From: an uncultured Bacteroidota bacterium | GTDB lineage: Bacteria; Bacteroidota; Bacteroidia; Chitinophagales; Chitinophagaceae | DNA: 7,600 nt | Assembly: GCA_903912435.1 (NCBI GenBank) | Contig: CAIWHI010000709.1 | Span: forward strand, 1 to 7,600 | Direction: 5' to 3' | Shown here: one piece after another, positions 1-6,893 of the stretch | Position numbering within the stretch: position 1 is the stretch's first letter | Layout of the letters: each line of letters begins with the position of its first letter | Made by a program: the position numbers and the translations under genes | The notes under the pieces: generated by a model | The model's input: only the letters and a program-made list of their open reading frames with translations | Database searches by the model: none | Told to the model about the DNA's origin: nothing

Positions 1-139
1 TACGATAATATGGTGAGTAATAAAAACTAATTAAGCCTAATAATAGCTACAGGTAGTATTGCCATTCCAATTTTAATTTCCCACATTATTATTATAATTG
101 TGCTATAATTTGCATCTTTGTACAACCAAATAAAGACGT

Positions 140-505
140 ATGAAATTAAAGACTTTGGCTACCAGCTTTATGCTGTTCATTATATTAATGGCTATAGGCA
201 ATAAGGCTGAGGCAAGGCATCATAAATGGTGCAGGCACGGCGAAAGTTGCTGTAGAACACATCCGCGTTCTCCTAATCACCCTACTAATATTGTAGAGGG
301 TACTCACGATGATTATTCCTATGGCAGGGGTCGTTACCATTATCCCAAAAGGTTTTATGCTAAGGATAAAGACAATTATGGCTATTATGCCAACAGGTAT
401 TACGATGGCTGTAGGTATTATGCCCATCGCTATCATAATGCAGTAAGGTATTCTGATGGTTGCCGCCGCACCTCAAGGAGGCATTTCAGAAGTGAATGGC
501 ACTAA
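140..505 (+). CDS. Small exported Tyr/Arg/His-rich basic protein, function unknown
   Basis: I do not recognise a family. The 121-residue product starts MKLKTLATSF, has a hydrophobic core at about residues 6-20 and a likely signal peptidase I site after Ala25 (AEA|R). That leaves a mature protein of about 96 residues outside the cytoplasm. By my count the mature part has about 16 Arg, 14 Tyr, 11 His and 5 Cys (31, 37, 38, 91, 108), so it is strongly basic and aromatic. The C-terminal half is repetitive: RYHY, NRYYDGCRYY, HRYHN and VRYSDGCRR, with the tetrapeptide DGCR at 89-92 and 106-109. No lipobox and no T9SS sorting domain is visible. The ATG follows an AT-rich leader, and a CATCTTTG sequence at 113-120 resembles a Bacteroidota -7 box but lacks a partner TTG at proper spacing. 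A strong hairpin follows the stop, so it is probably monocistronic. The signal peptide and biased but coherent composition argue for a real gene. Confidence 0.72.
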   Translation: MKLKTLATSFMLFIILMAIGNKAEARHHKWCRHGESCCRTHPRSPNHPTNIVEGTHDDYSYGRGRYHYPKRFYAKDKDNYGYYANRYYDGCRYYAHRYHNAVRYSDGCRRTSRRHFRSEWH

Positions 506-530
506 AAATTAATAATGTCCAATATTTTCC

Positions 531-569
531 AATGTCCGGTATTTAGGAATCACCTAAGCTCCGGGCATT
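531..569 (+). terminator. Hairpin terminator after the small exported protein gene
   Basis: A long stem-loop begins 26 bases after the stop codon at 505. The outer stem pairs AATGTCCGG (531-539) with CCGGGCATT (561-569), nine pairs with one G-T wobble. After a 2x2 internal loop, an inner stem pairs TTTAGG (542-547) with CCTAAG (553-558), again with one wobble, around the loop AATCA. The T-rich stretch TTGTTTGT follows directly. Position and shape fit an intrinsic terminator for the gene at 140-505. Confidence 0.6.
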
Positions 570-624
570 GTTGTTTGTATCCCCTCAAAAAAATCCGGGT
601 AAAATAGAAAAATTGATGGATGTA

Positions 625-725
625 GAGACGCATTGAATGCGTCTCCCTCGCGCAGTTGAATGCGTCTCCCTCGCGCAGTTGAATGCGTCTCCCTCGCGCC
701 GTTGCATGCGTCTCCATTGCGGCAG
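625..725. repeat. Inverted repeat plus about four tandem 23-bp units (GAATGCGTCTC family)
   Basis: The left end is a perfect 10-bp inverted repeat around a single G: GAGACGCATT (625-634) and AATGCGTCTC (636-645). From 633 a 23-bp unit beginning TTGAATGCGTCTC and ending CCTCGCGCAG is repeated. Copies at 633-655 and 656-678 are identical, 679-701 differs at one base (A to C at 700), and 702-725 is a diverged 24-base copy (TTGCATGCGTCTCCATTGCGGCAG split by several changes). The array is much richer in GC than its surroundings. Inverted repeats of the TAGAGACGC/GCGTCTC type are, to my recollection, common between genes in Bacteroidota genomes. No transposase is nearby, so I treat it as a non-autonomous or slippage-expanded element. 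Confidence 0.8.
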
Positions 726-894
726 AGGAGAATACTAAAATGTACATAATCGGTTTTTTAACCAGACTTTATTTCTAAACGACAGCATGTTCATCTAAGC
801 TGTTTTCTAAACCTTACCCTGCATTTCTGAGCGGATACAAAAGTGAATCATAAATGATTAGTGGTAAACGAGTTGTGAAGTTTTTTTTAAGTAG

Positions 895-946
895 CCCCGG
901 CCTTTAGGCCGGGGAAAAGGTATAAACTAAAATTGGCTTTAGCCAA
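895..946. repeat. Pair of REP-like hairpins with identical TTTA loops
   Basis: The first hairpin is a perfect 8-bp stem, CCCCGGCC (895-902) and GGCCGGGG (907-914), with loop TTTA. The second pairs TTGGC (933-937) with GCCAA (942-946), again with loop TTTA in the same orientation. The run of Ts lies before the first hairpin (about 881-888) and no U-rich tail follows on either strand, so neither reads as a standard terminator for the flanking genes, although the first could still slow or protect the 3' end of the minus-strand transcript. Same-loop paired palindromes between genes resemble REP elements; that identity is inferred, not proven. Confidence 0.55.
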
Positions 947-1012
947 AATTGCACGGCGTTTACTTCACTGCTTATTTAGTAGGTATGATTACATTACGCC
1001 AAGAAATCATTA

Positions 1013-4000
1013 TTACTTATAATGCTCTGCATAAAACCCATAATAAGGCTGGGCGGTTTTTTCGAAGAACATTTTTTTATAATTATTTCTACTAATAGAC
1101 AGTACCTTAATTTCATCAGGTTTATAAGCCTGCAAGGCTGGCAGGGTTTTTAGGCCCTCAGCATAGGTCTTTGCGTCATTTGCATTATTGAATCCTTTCA
1201 CTACCAGCACATCCTGGTCTATATCAAAGAAATCCATCACCAATTCAAGGTTGGTAGTTGTGTAATTGGCAGAATCATATTTGATAATACCTTTCTTCAA
1301 CTTACTTGTTCTGGAATCCAGCCCAGATAATACAATGATGCAATAATGCATACTATCGGCATGGTAACTATAAAATGCAGGTGCATCGGGTGGGGGAGGT
1401 GGTGGTGCAGGCTTGGAGGCTGCTTCTGCATCAGCTTTAGCCTTTTCCGATTTTTTGGTCAATGCCTCCTTTTGTGCTGTAGTTAATGTATCATAATACC
1501 ATGATGGCTTACCGCCATTGCGCACATCCTTTATGTATTGCCTTACAGTTGATGCCCATGTCATTAAGGTATCTCCTGTATTGGCCTTCATGAATGCGGT
1601 AATCAGTGTATCTGCCTGGTTATAGTTGGCCATACCAGCATAAGCAGTAGCCTCAACTATTTCAAACCGTTTTTTATAAACAGGATTGTCAAATTGCTTT
1701 TTAGCAATATTTACCCGCATCAGTGCTTCGGTATATTGGCGTTGTTGCAATAGTGCATAGGTCTCATCAAAGTAAGCAGACACATTTTTACCATCCACTT
1801 TCACATCACCCTTACTCTCACTGCCTTTAGGTTTCAGGTTTGTGGCATATTGCGAATTCGGGAATTTTTTGATTAACTCATCAGCGTATTGCTGGGCCTT
1901 GTCCAGCTTATTTTGTTTTATGGCTATTTGGTAACGCAGATATAGTTCTTCTTCCTTCTGGTTATGTTCGGGGAAGCGTTTATCCAGGGTGTCGAGCGAC
2001 TGGCTAGCCATTACATAGTCTTCCAGTTGTTTCATATAAGCCTTGGCCAGTAGCATATATGCCTTCTGCACCATTTTATTACTAAGGTCTTTCTGGGCCT
2101 TATTATTTGGTATTTTGGCCAGTAGACTACCTTCTGTGGGTAGTCCGTTTTCGGTAGATACCAATGCATCAGGTGCATCCTCACCACCATCTGAACCCGA
2201 TCCACCGCCACTATTGGCAGAAGCACCACGGCGCCAGTTGTCAGATAGTACCCTGTTGCCCCATTTGCGTTTGAAATCAGCACTTCCCTGTTGCATCAAT
2301 GTGGGATTACTGAAATACCAGCTCGAAGCAGCGTCTTTTACATCATCAGGGTCGGTGGCAGCTACAGCATTCACACCTGCTTCCTCTGCTTTGGCAATAC
2401 TGTCATTACGAAGCCTTTCCAGGTATTTCAGTTGTTTTTTTACAGCAGCAGCCTGCTCTTTCTTGCTCAGCAATGATAGGGCCATAAGGCTATCCTGATC
2501 ATGAATCAGGTGTGCCGGGCCCGATATCTCGGTAAGTCCTTTGGTTCTTTGTTCTCCATTTTTTACAGCAATATCCTTTACACCTGCTGAGTATTTGGAA
2601 GCACTGTCGTAGGCAATTTTAGCATTAGCATACCTTGAAGAGGAATAATAAAGGTCGCCCATTGCTGTAAATGATAGTGCTTTTTGCTTTTTGGATGCCT
2701 TAGGCGTAGTTACACTTTGTTGGTAATAGCCCAGAGCTTCAGAAGGCTTATTGGCTTTGGCAGCAAGCTGTCCCAATACGAAATATACCTGGTCGTAATA
2801 GCTTACATATTTACCATCAGCCAATACCTTTTTCAGGGGCTTCATAGCATCATCTACCTTTTCGCCGGCCAGCAAGTGGTTGAAAGCAGCATTCTTCCGC
2901 GAATAGAAGTCCATATCTATCTTGGGATAATAGGTAAGTACTTTTTCGAAATTGGTAGCTGCACTCTTGTAATTACCTGCATTTTGCTGCAATTGTCCAT
3001 TGATGAAAGCCGCCCTCATCCTCAACCAATCCGGCAGGTATCGGTCGTCGGCAGCAATTGCCAGGTGTTTAGATGCCTCAGTAGGGTTGTTTTCGGCAAG
3101 GTAATTAAATGCCTTTTGTGCGGCAACCCTGCCCTTCATATTGTCGTGCAATTTGGCATCCGATTCCAGAAGCGACATTATTGATTCCGCATTTTCGGTT
3201 TGGTGGGCTACTGTATAGGTACGTGCCAGCCACACAATAGATTCATTATGAACCGATTTATGCTTTAAGAAATCAAATTTTGATGTTTTTTCCTCTTCGA
3301 GTATTGATGGAGCTTCTTTATTTTTATTAGATGAAGACTGGCCTTTGCCATATTTGGTAGCTGCCTTTTTCTTAGCAGCCTCATCACTGGCTATTATATA
3401 ACGGAAGGCAATTGCCGCATTCTCATACCTTCCCCTGTAGTAATAAGCCTGCCCCAATAGCATATAAAGGTCATTGGCCCATTTCACCCTTGGGTCGTGT
3501 ATTTGAATAGCTACCGATACCTTGTGCACTATGGTATCCATATCACTCGACATTAAGGAACTATCCCTGTTAGGGTCGAATGGGTACAGGCCAATCACCG
3601 AATCGTAATTTTCCTTTCGCGATCGTTGCATGTTCAGCAGAGCCTCATCCATTTTCCGATTAGCATTATAATAGTAGTTATAATGTGTAAACGAATTCTG
3701 CATTGCCCTCCTCATCGGCGACCAGGGATGCTTCAGCATTGCTTTATTAGAAAATGAATCATGCTTTTGCTTCATCTTTAATTCCAGCTTGAATTTTAGG
3801 GCATCTTCCTTCTTTTTATCTTTTGCTTTGGCTAGTGCTTCCTTGGCTTTCTTAATTTTCAATAAGCTATCAGCACGTACTTTATGCACCGCTTTCAGAC
3901 TATCGGAGAATTTTAGCCTTACCGCTTTCTGGCTATCGGCCACGTGTTTTCTTATAGTTTTTGAGCTATCCAGGCTATGTTTTCTGGTAAGTGCAATGCT

Positions 4001-4597
4001 GTCCCTTGTTTTTTGTTGGGCCTCATGCAGGCTATCCATATGGTCGTGCCGGGTTATTGATACGCTATCGGTATAGCGTTTGCTCTTTTTGTACTTCGAT
4101 TTTGCTGCAATACTATCTGTCCTTTTTTTCTGGATCGATTTTACACTATCGCTTCTTGTTTTACGCACAGCAGCAATACTATCCATAGCATTTTCTCGTG
4201 CTTCTTTTATAGAGTCGGCATGGGTTTGTCTGCTTTTTTTTACCTTATTTGCCTTAATAAGTTTAGACCTGGCCACACTATCCTTAAAGTGTTTACTATC
4301 TCTGTACTTACGAATAGCTGCAGTGCTGTCGGTTTTGGCTTGGCGGGCTTGCTTTACACTGTCGGTAAGGTGTTTACGGGCTTCTTTAATACTATCAGCC
4401 TGAAAGGTTCTTGCAGCCTTGGTGCTATCAGCAATATGGGCTTTGGCTATTTTTATACTGTCCTCAGTATCAAATTTTGAAGAATCGGGCATGTCATAAT
4501 CCTCTGCATACACATAAGCCGGACGGGCCAATGTGGATGAGAAGCTTATGAAAAGAATGAAACCTAATATTATAAAAATCGTTATCCTGAAATTCAA
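1013..4597 (-). CDS. sprE: PorW/SprE-family T9SS TPR protein with an N-terminal 11-residue-repeat rod
   Basis: PorW/SprE proteins support type IX secretion and gliding from the periplasmic face of the outer membrane. The best family mark is at residues 760-790: WYFSNP, then FKRKWGNR and DNWRR. A conserved start to the TPR part follows the rod (FTHYNYYYNANRK at about 303-315, then WANDLYMLLGQAYYYRGRYE at 373-392). TPR-like helical pairs lie at roughly 372-670 and 842-1005, separated by a Gly/Ser/Asp linker (791-808). A poly-Pro stretch (1063-1073) leads to a C-terminal domain (1075-1194) starting FYSYHADSMHYCIIVL. The N-terminus has a signal-peptide-like hydrophobic stretch (5-24) with possible cleavage after Ala24 or Ala31, but no lipobox Cys; the only Cys I see is Cys1086. 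The start is TTG. It is the only ATG, GTG or TTG between the in-frame upstream TAG and the signal peptide, and the first ATG (Met36) would remove that peptide. At 1194 residues it is longer than the roughly 870-residue Flavobacterium SprE, mostly because of the rod. Confidence 0.83.
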   Translation of the reverse strand: MNFRITIFIILGFILFISFSSTLARPAYVYAEDYDMPDSSKFDTEDSIKIAKAHIADSTKAARTFQADSIKEARKHLTDSVKQARQAKTDSTAAIRKYRDSKHFKDSVARSKLIKANKVKKSRQTHADSIKEARENAMDSIAAVRKTRSDSVKSIQKKRTDSIAAKSKYKKSKRYTDSVSITRHDHMDSLHEAQQKTRDSIALTRKHSLDSSKTIRKHVADSQKAVRLKFSDSLKAVHKVRADSLLKIKKAKEALAKAKDKKKEDALKFKLELKMKQKHDSFSNKAMLKHPWSPMRRAMQNSFTHYNYYYNANRKMDEALLNMQRSRKENYDSVIGLYPFDPNRDSSLMSSDMDTIVHKVSVAIQIHDPRVKWANDLYMLLGQAYYYRGRYENAAIAFRYIIASDEAAKKKAATKYGKGQSSSNKNKEAPSILEEEKTSKFDFLKHKSVHNESIVWLARTYTVAHQTENAESIMSLLESDAKLHDNMKGRVAAQKAFNYLAENNPTEASKHLAIAADDRYLPDWLRMRAAFINGQLQQNAGNYKSAATNFEKVLTYYPKIDMDFYSRKNAAFNHLLAGEKVDDAMKPLKKVLADGKYVSYYDQVYFVLGQLAAKANKPSEALGYYQQSVTTPKASKKQKALSFTAMGDLYYSSSRYANAKIAYDSASKYSAGVKDIAVKNGEQRTKGLTEISGPAHLIHDQDSLMALSLLSKKEQAAAVKKQLKYLERLRNDSIAKAEEAGVNAVAATDPDDVKDAASSWYFSNPTLMQQGSADFKRKWGNRVLSDNWRRGASANSGGGSGSDGGEDAPDALVSTENGLPTEGSLLAKIPNNKAQKDLSNKMVQKAYMLLAKAYMKQLEDYVMASQSLDTLDKRFPEHNQKEEELYLRYQIAIKQNKLDKAQQYADELIKKFPNSQYATNLKPKGSESKGDVKVDGKNVSAYFDETYALLQQRQYTEALMRVNIAKKQFDNPVYKKRFEIVEATAYAGMANYNQADTLITAFMKANTGDTLMTWASTVRQYIKDVRNGGKPSWYYDTLTTAQKEALTKKSEKAKADAEAASKPAPPPPPPDAPAFYSYHADSMHYCIIVLSGLDSRTSKLKKGIIKYDSANYTTTNLELVMDFFDIDQDVLVVKGFNNANDAKTYAEGLKTLPALQAYKPDEIKVLSISRNNYKKMFFEKTAQPYYGFYAEHYK
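3839..4462 (-). repeat. 33-bp coding repeats giving 11-residue Asp-Ser units in the PorW/SprE-like protein
   Basis: Residues 46-253 of the PorW/SprE-like protein are a run of 11-residue units starting with Asp-Ser, for example DSIKEARKHLT and DSLKAVHKVRA. The Asp falls at 46, 57, 68, 79, 90, 106, 128, 139, 150, 161, 177, 188, 199, 210, 221, 232 and 243. The unit at 117 has lost its DS (it reads NK). Two units, at 90 and 161, are 16 residues long and resemble each other (DSTAAIRKYRDSKHFK and DSIAAKSKYKKSKRYT), which gives a second-order period of 71 residues. On the plus strand this shows as ctatc/ctgtc-type blocks about every 33 bp. The units are rich in Lys, Arg and Ala and should be helical. 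Confidence 0.88.
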
Positions 4598-4687
4598 ATT
4601 GAGCCCTGTTTTCTCCCAACTTAAACGCTAATACCGCAGAAATATTTTATAAACATGCCTGCCTGAGCCAAATTATAAGTGGAAGGT

Positions 4688-4720
4688 CAAAAATATAAAA
4701 AATTGAAGTTTTAAGGCCAA
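4688..4720 (-). promoter_or_regulatory. Bacteroidota-type promoter for the PorW/SprE-like gene
   Basis: Read on the minus strand, TATTTTTG (4695-4688) matches the -7 consensus TAnnTTTG exactly, and TTG (4720-4718) lies 22 bases upstream, within the range reported for this promoter class. Transcription would start near 4682 and leave a leader of about 85 bases before the TTG start codon. The region is AT-rich, so a chance match is possible. Confidence 0.5.
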
Positions 4721-4807
4721 TAATGTTTTATTAATTCGTGAAAAAAGGATTGCTTTCCTATTCCTGAGGCAAATATTCATTATCTTTACTTAGGTTAGTA
4801 GACTAAA

Positions 4808-4839
4808 TTGGAATATGGGGTTCTGTTTATTTACCTTGC
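4808..4839 (+). promoter_or_regulatory. Bacteroidota-type promoter for the DinB-fold gene
   Basis: TTG at 4808-4810 is followed after 21 bases by TACCTTGC (4832-4839), a near match to TAnnTTTG that looks like the common TACCTTTGCA form with one T missing. The ATG at 4858 is 18 bases downstream, giving a short leader. It faces away from the promoter proposed for the PorW/SprE-like gene. Confidence 0.5.
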
Positions 4840-4857
4840 ACTTCAAAATTATTCTAA

Positions 4858-5370
4858 ATGCCAAATACAAATTTTGCTACTTCGACCTTATTGGAATTCG
4901 AAACTGTTGTCGCAAATCTTTATCTAACCATTGATGCCTTCCCTGAACCGGCATTGAATATTATCCCTTTCCCCGGTAGCTGGACCCCGGCACAGGTGAT
5001 AGAACATATTAATTTGGCCAACTCCCTCATGTTGGAATTAATTAGTAATCCAGGCAAAGAAACTACCCGCCACCCAATGGAGAAGGTGGCATTATATACC
5101 AGTCTTTTTAGTGGTAAGGAGGAGGCACCGGATTTCATTTTGCCATCTGAACAACCAATCAACAAAGCTGAATTATGGAATAGGCTGGCTGAGACAAATG
5201 CGGCAATAATTAATGCCATAAAAACTGCTGACCTATCATTGGTAACTTTAGACTTTGATTATCCCGAACTAGGTGAGGTTACCCGCTTAGAATTATGCTA
5301 TTTCATCATTTTGCATACCCAAAGGCATACCTGTCAATTACATAATATTTTGCAACTAGTTAAAATTTAA
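4858..5370 (+). CDS. DinB-superfamily (DinB_2-like) putative metal-dependent protein
   Basis: The 170-residue cytosolic protein has the pattern of the DinB/YfiT four-helix-bundle superfamily, whose members bind a divalent metal through three His. The sequence shows WTPAQVIEHI near residues 42-51 with His50, and HTQRHTCQL at 153-161 with His153 and His157; together these make the expected His triad. Length is typical for the family. There is no signal peptide or membrane segment. Bacteroidota carry many paralogues; some relatives are thiol transferases (bacillithiol or mycothiol), but the substrate here cannot be told from sequence. The gene is divergent from the PorW/SprE-like gene and 152 bp ahead of the histidine kinase, with no sign of an operon with either. 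The start is the ATG right after a short AT-rich leader. Confidence 0.82.
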   Translation: MPNTNFATSTLLEFETVVANLYLTIDAFPEPALNIIPFPGSWTPAQVIEHINLANSLMLELISNPGKETTRHPMEKVALYTSLFSGKEEAPDFILPSEQPINKAELWNRLAETNAAIINAIKTADLSLVTLDFDYPELGEVTRLELCYFIILHTQRHTCQLHNILQLVKI

Positions 5371-5413
5371 CGGTTTAAATAGCAGCAATAGGAGAATATT
5401 ACATGAGCAAGGT

Positions 5414-5430
5414 CATTGGTTAAGCCAATG
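5414..5430 (+). terminator. Weak hairpin after the DinB-fold gene
   Basis: CATTGG (5414-5419) pairs perfectly with CCAATG (5425-5430) around TTAAG, 44 bases past the stop at 5370, and is followed by TTATTAATAAT. The stem is short and the tail mixes T and A, so termination is only a possibility. It could equally be an operator for the kinase gene downstream. Confidence 0.3.
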
Positions 5431-5522
5431 TTATTAATAATAATCAATACATTTACTGATTGCCATCATTCATTTTTTGGTAATTTAGCTTCAACTTTGG
5501 TATCAATCAATAAAACGATGAA

Positions 5523-6893
5523 ATGGATGAATCTTCTGAAGAGGTCGGAATAAAAGACGTACAGCATCATATGTGGATGGAGAAATTCCATACGCTTTCC
5601 AATGAAATTTTAACCACTCTAAATAGCGAAATTGAATTAAAGGATATTATTGATGAAGTTATTAATCTAATCCAGGCCGAAACCCACTATTCAGCAATCG
5701 GCATAAGGTTGAAAGATGGGAACGACTTCCCTTATTTTGCCCACCATGGGTTTTCGCAGAGTTTTATTCATAAAGAAAATTCATTGCTCCCCAGGCTATC
5801 TAAGCCAATACCTTGTAGTCATGACATAGCTCGTTTGGAATGCACTTGTGGATTGGTAATATCTGGTAATCTTCCATCAAACAATACCCTACTTACTAAA
5901 GGAGGCAGTTTTTGGACAAATAATTCAGTGCCAATTTTAGATATGCCATCTAACGAGGATCCCCGCTACAATCCAAGAAATACCTGCATACACTTTCATT
6001 ATCTTTCTATAGCCATAATACCTATCAAGGTTAATGCTAAAATTATCGGCACCTTACAGATGAATGATGAAAGGGCCAACGTTTTTACCGAAGAAATAAT
6101 TGCCTATTTCGAGAATATTTGCCTATCAATTGGTAGTACTCTTTTAAGAAAACAAACTGAAATACTACTTAAGGAGAAAAACGAAGAGCTAGAGAAACTC
6201 AATCAGGATAAAAACAAATTCTTTTCGATTATTGCACACGACCTCCGTAGCCCTTTCAATTCAATTGGAGCTTTGTGCGAACTATTGAAAGAAGAAGTAG
6301 ATAGTAATCATAGCTCTCAGGCCAAAGAGTTTGCCAATATGATAAAGGAACTATCAGACAAAGCCAATGGCCTGATAAAAAATCTGGTTGATTGGTCTAT
6401 GTCGCAAACAGGTAAAATTGTATATACTCCTTTATCCTTCGATATTGTTTCATTAATAAAAGATGTGGCCGCAATATATATCCCTATTGCTACCCAAAAA
6501 TCTATAAGTATCATTAAAATACTTCCGGTATCTCTTCCTGTTTTTGGTGATAGTGACATGCTTGCCACAGTAATAAGAAACCTGCTTTCTAATGCTATTA
6601 AATTCACGCATGATAAGGGGATAATTACTATTTCAGTTAAAAAGACTCATGACTCAATATTGGTGAGCATTAGCGATACCGGAATCGGGATTCCCGAATC
6701 AGCAATTCCTAATCTGTTTAATATAGACAACAAATATTCAAAAAAAGGCACCCATAACGAACAGGGCACTGGCCTGGGCCTGGTACTTTGCAAGGAGTTT
6801 ATACAAAACCATGGAGGTGAAATTTGGGTAGAAAGTGAATTGGGTAAGGGTAGTAATTTTATATTTACTATTCCACTTCATAGGGCCGTTTAA
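5523..6893 (+). CDS. Soluble GAF-domain sensor histidine kinase
   Basis: The 456-residue protein has no signal peptide or membrane segment, so it should sense a cytosolic signal. Residues about 25-205 form a GAF domain: GGSFWTNNS at 127-135, RNTC ending at Cys155, and a final strand run ending in GTLQMND (176-182). A coiled-coil linker (about 205-230, KEKNEELEKLN) leads to the HisKA domain with H-box FFSIIAHDLRSPFNS and phospho-acceptor His239. The ATPase domain has the N-box NLLSNAIKF (353-361), G1 SDTGIGI with Asp385, and G2 GTGLGL (415-420), so all kinase motifs look intact. The GAF part contains a Cys/His group (Cys98, His100, Cys107, Cys109, Cys155) in PCSHD and ECTCG. No receiver domain or response regulator is present, so its partner is elsewhere. 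The ATG at 5523 is the first start after an in-frame TAA at 5511. A weak CAACTTTG box (5492-5499) lacks a spaced TTG. Confidence 0.93.
   Translation: MDESSEEVGIKDVQHHMWMEKFHTLSNEILTTLNSEIELKDIIDEVINLIQAETHYSAIGIRLKDGNDFPYFAHHGFSQSFIHKENSLLPRLSKPIPCSHDIARLECTCGLVISGNLPSNNTLLTKGGSFWTNNSVPILDMPSNEDPRYNPRNTCIHFHYLSIAIIPIKVNAKIIGTLQMNDERANVFTEEIIAYFENICLSIGSTLLRKQTEILLKEKNEELEKLNQDKNKFFSIIAHDLRSPFNSIGALCELLKEEVDSNHSSQAKEFANMIKELSDKANGLIKNLVDWSMSQTGKIVYTPLSFDIVSLIKDVAAIYIPIATQKSISIIKILPVSLPVFGDSDMLATVIRNLLSNAIKFTHDKGIITISVKKTHDSILVSISDTGIGIPESAIPNLFNIDNKYSKKGTHNEQGTGLGLVLCKEFIQNHGGEIWVESELGKGSNFIFTIPLHRAV

Larger units (their letters stand above)
506..1012. other. Gene-free spacer of about 500 bp with repeats
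   Basis: I see no convincing gene on either strand between the small exported protein and the 3' end of the converging PorW/SprE-like gene. The stretch holds the terminator hairpin, a tandem repeat with an inverted repeat at its head (625-725), a small perfect palindrome with AATCAT/ATGATT arms (846-859), and two hairpins with identical TTTA loops (895-946). The 65-codon minus-strand frame across 550-747 only reads through the repeats and is not credible. The spacer looks like a landing site for small non-coding repeats between two convergently transcribed genes. Confidence 0.6.

Noticed and set aside
1..30. End of an upstream gene (nine codons then TAA in frame 1)
   Set aside because: Too short to judge; the other two forward frames stop within 15 bases, and there is no composition or motif to support coding.
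185..436. Minus-strand frame rich in Ile and Val opposite the small exported protein gene
   Set aside because: It is antisense to the Tyr-rich frame: TAT/TAC codons read back as ATA/GTA, giving false hydrophobic segments.
625..725. CRISPR array
   Set aside because: The units are contiguous 23-bp copies with no unique spacers and no cas genes nearby.
550..747. 65-codon minus-strand frame across the tandem repeats
   Set aside because: The sequence is mostly translation of the 23-bp repeats and the terminator hairpin, with no conserved character or upstream signal.
2043..3184. Long open frames on the plus strand (2043-2498, 2684-3184) inside the minus-strand TPR gene
   Set aside because: They run antisense to a gene with clear family motifs, and their translations show no domain pattern. 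They are shadows of its codon use.
3789..4480. Several plus-strand open frames rich in Leu, Ser and Phe opposite the repeat rod
   Set aside because: The 33-bp repeat is a multiple of three, so one stop-free frame repeats in every unit; the apparent membrane-like proteins are antisense artefacts of the DS repeats.
4920..5219. 99-codon minus-strand frame inside the DinB-fold gene
   Set aside because: It overlaps a plus-strand gene with a recognisable His triad and has no family features of its own.
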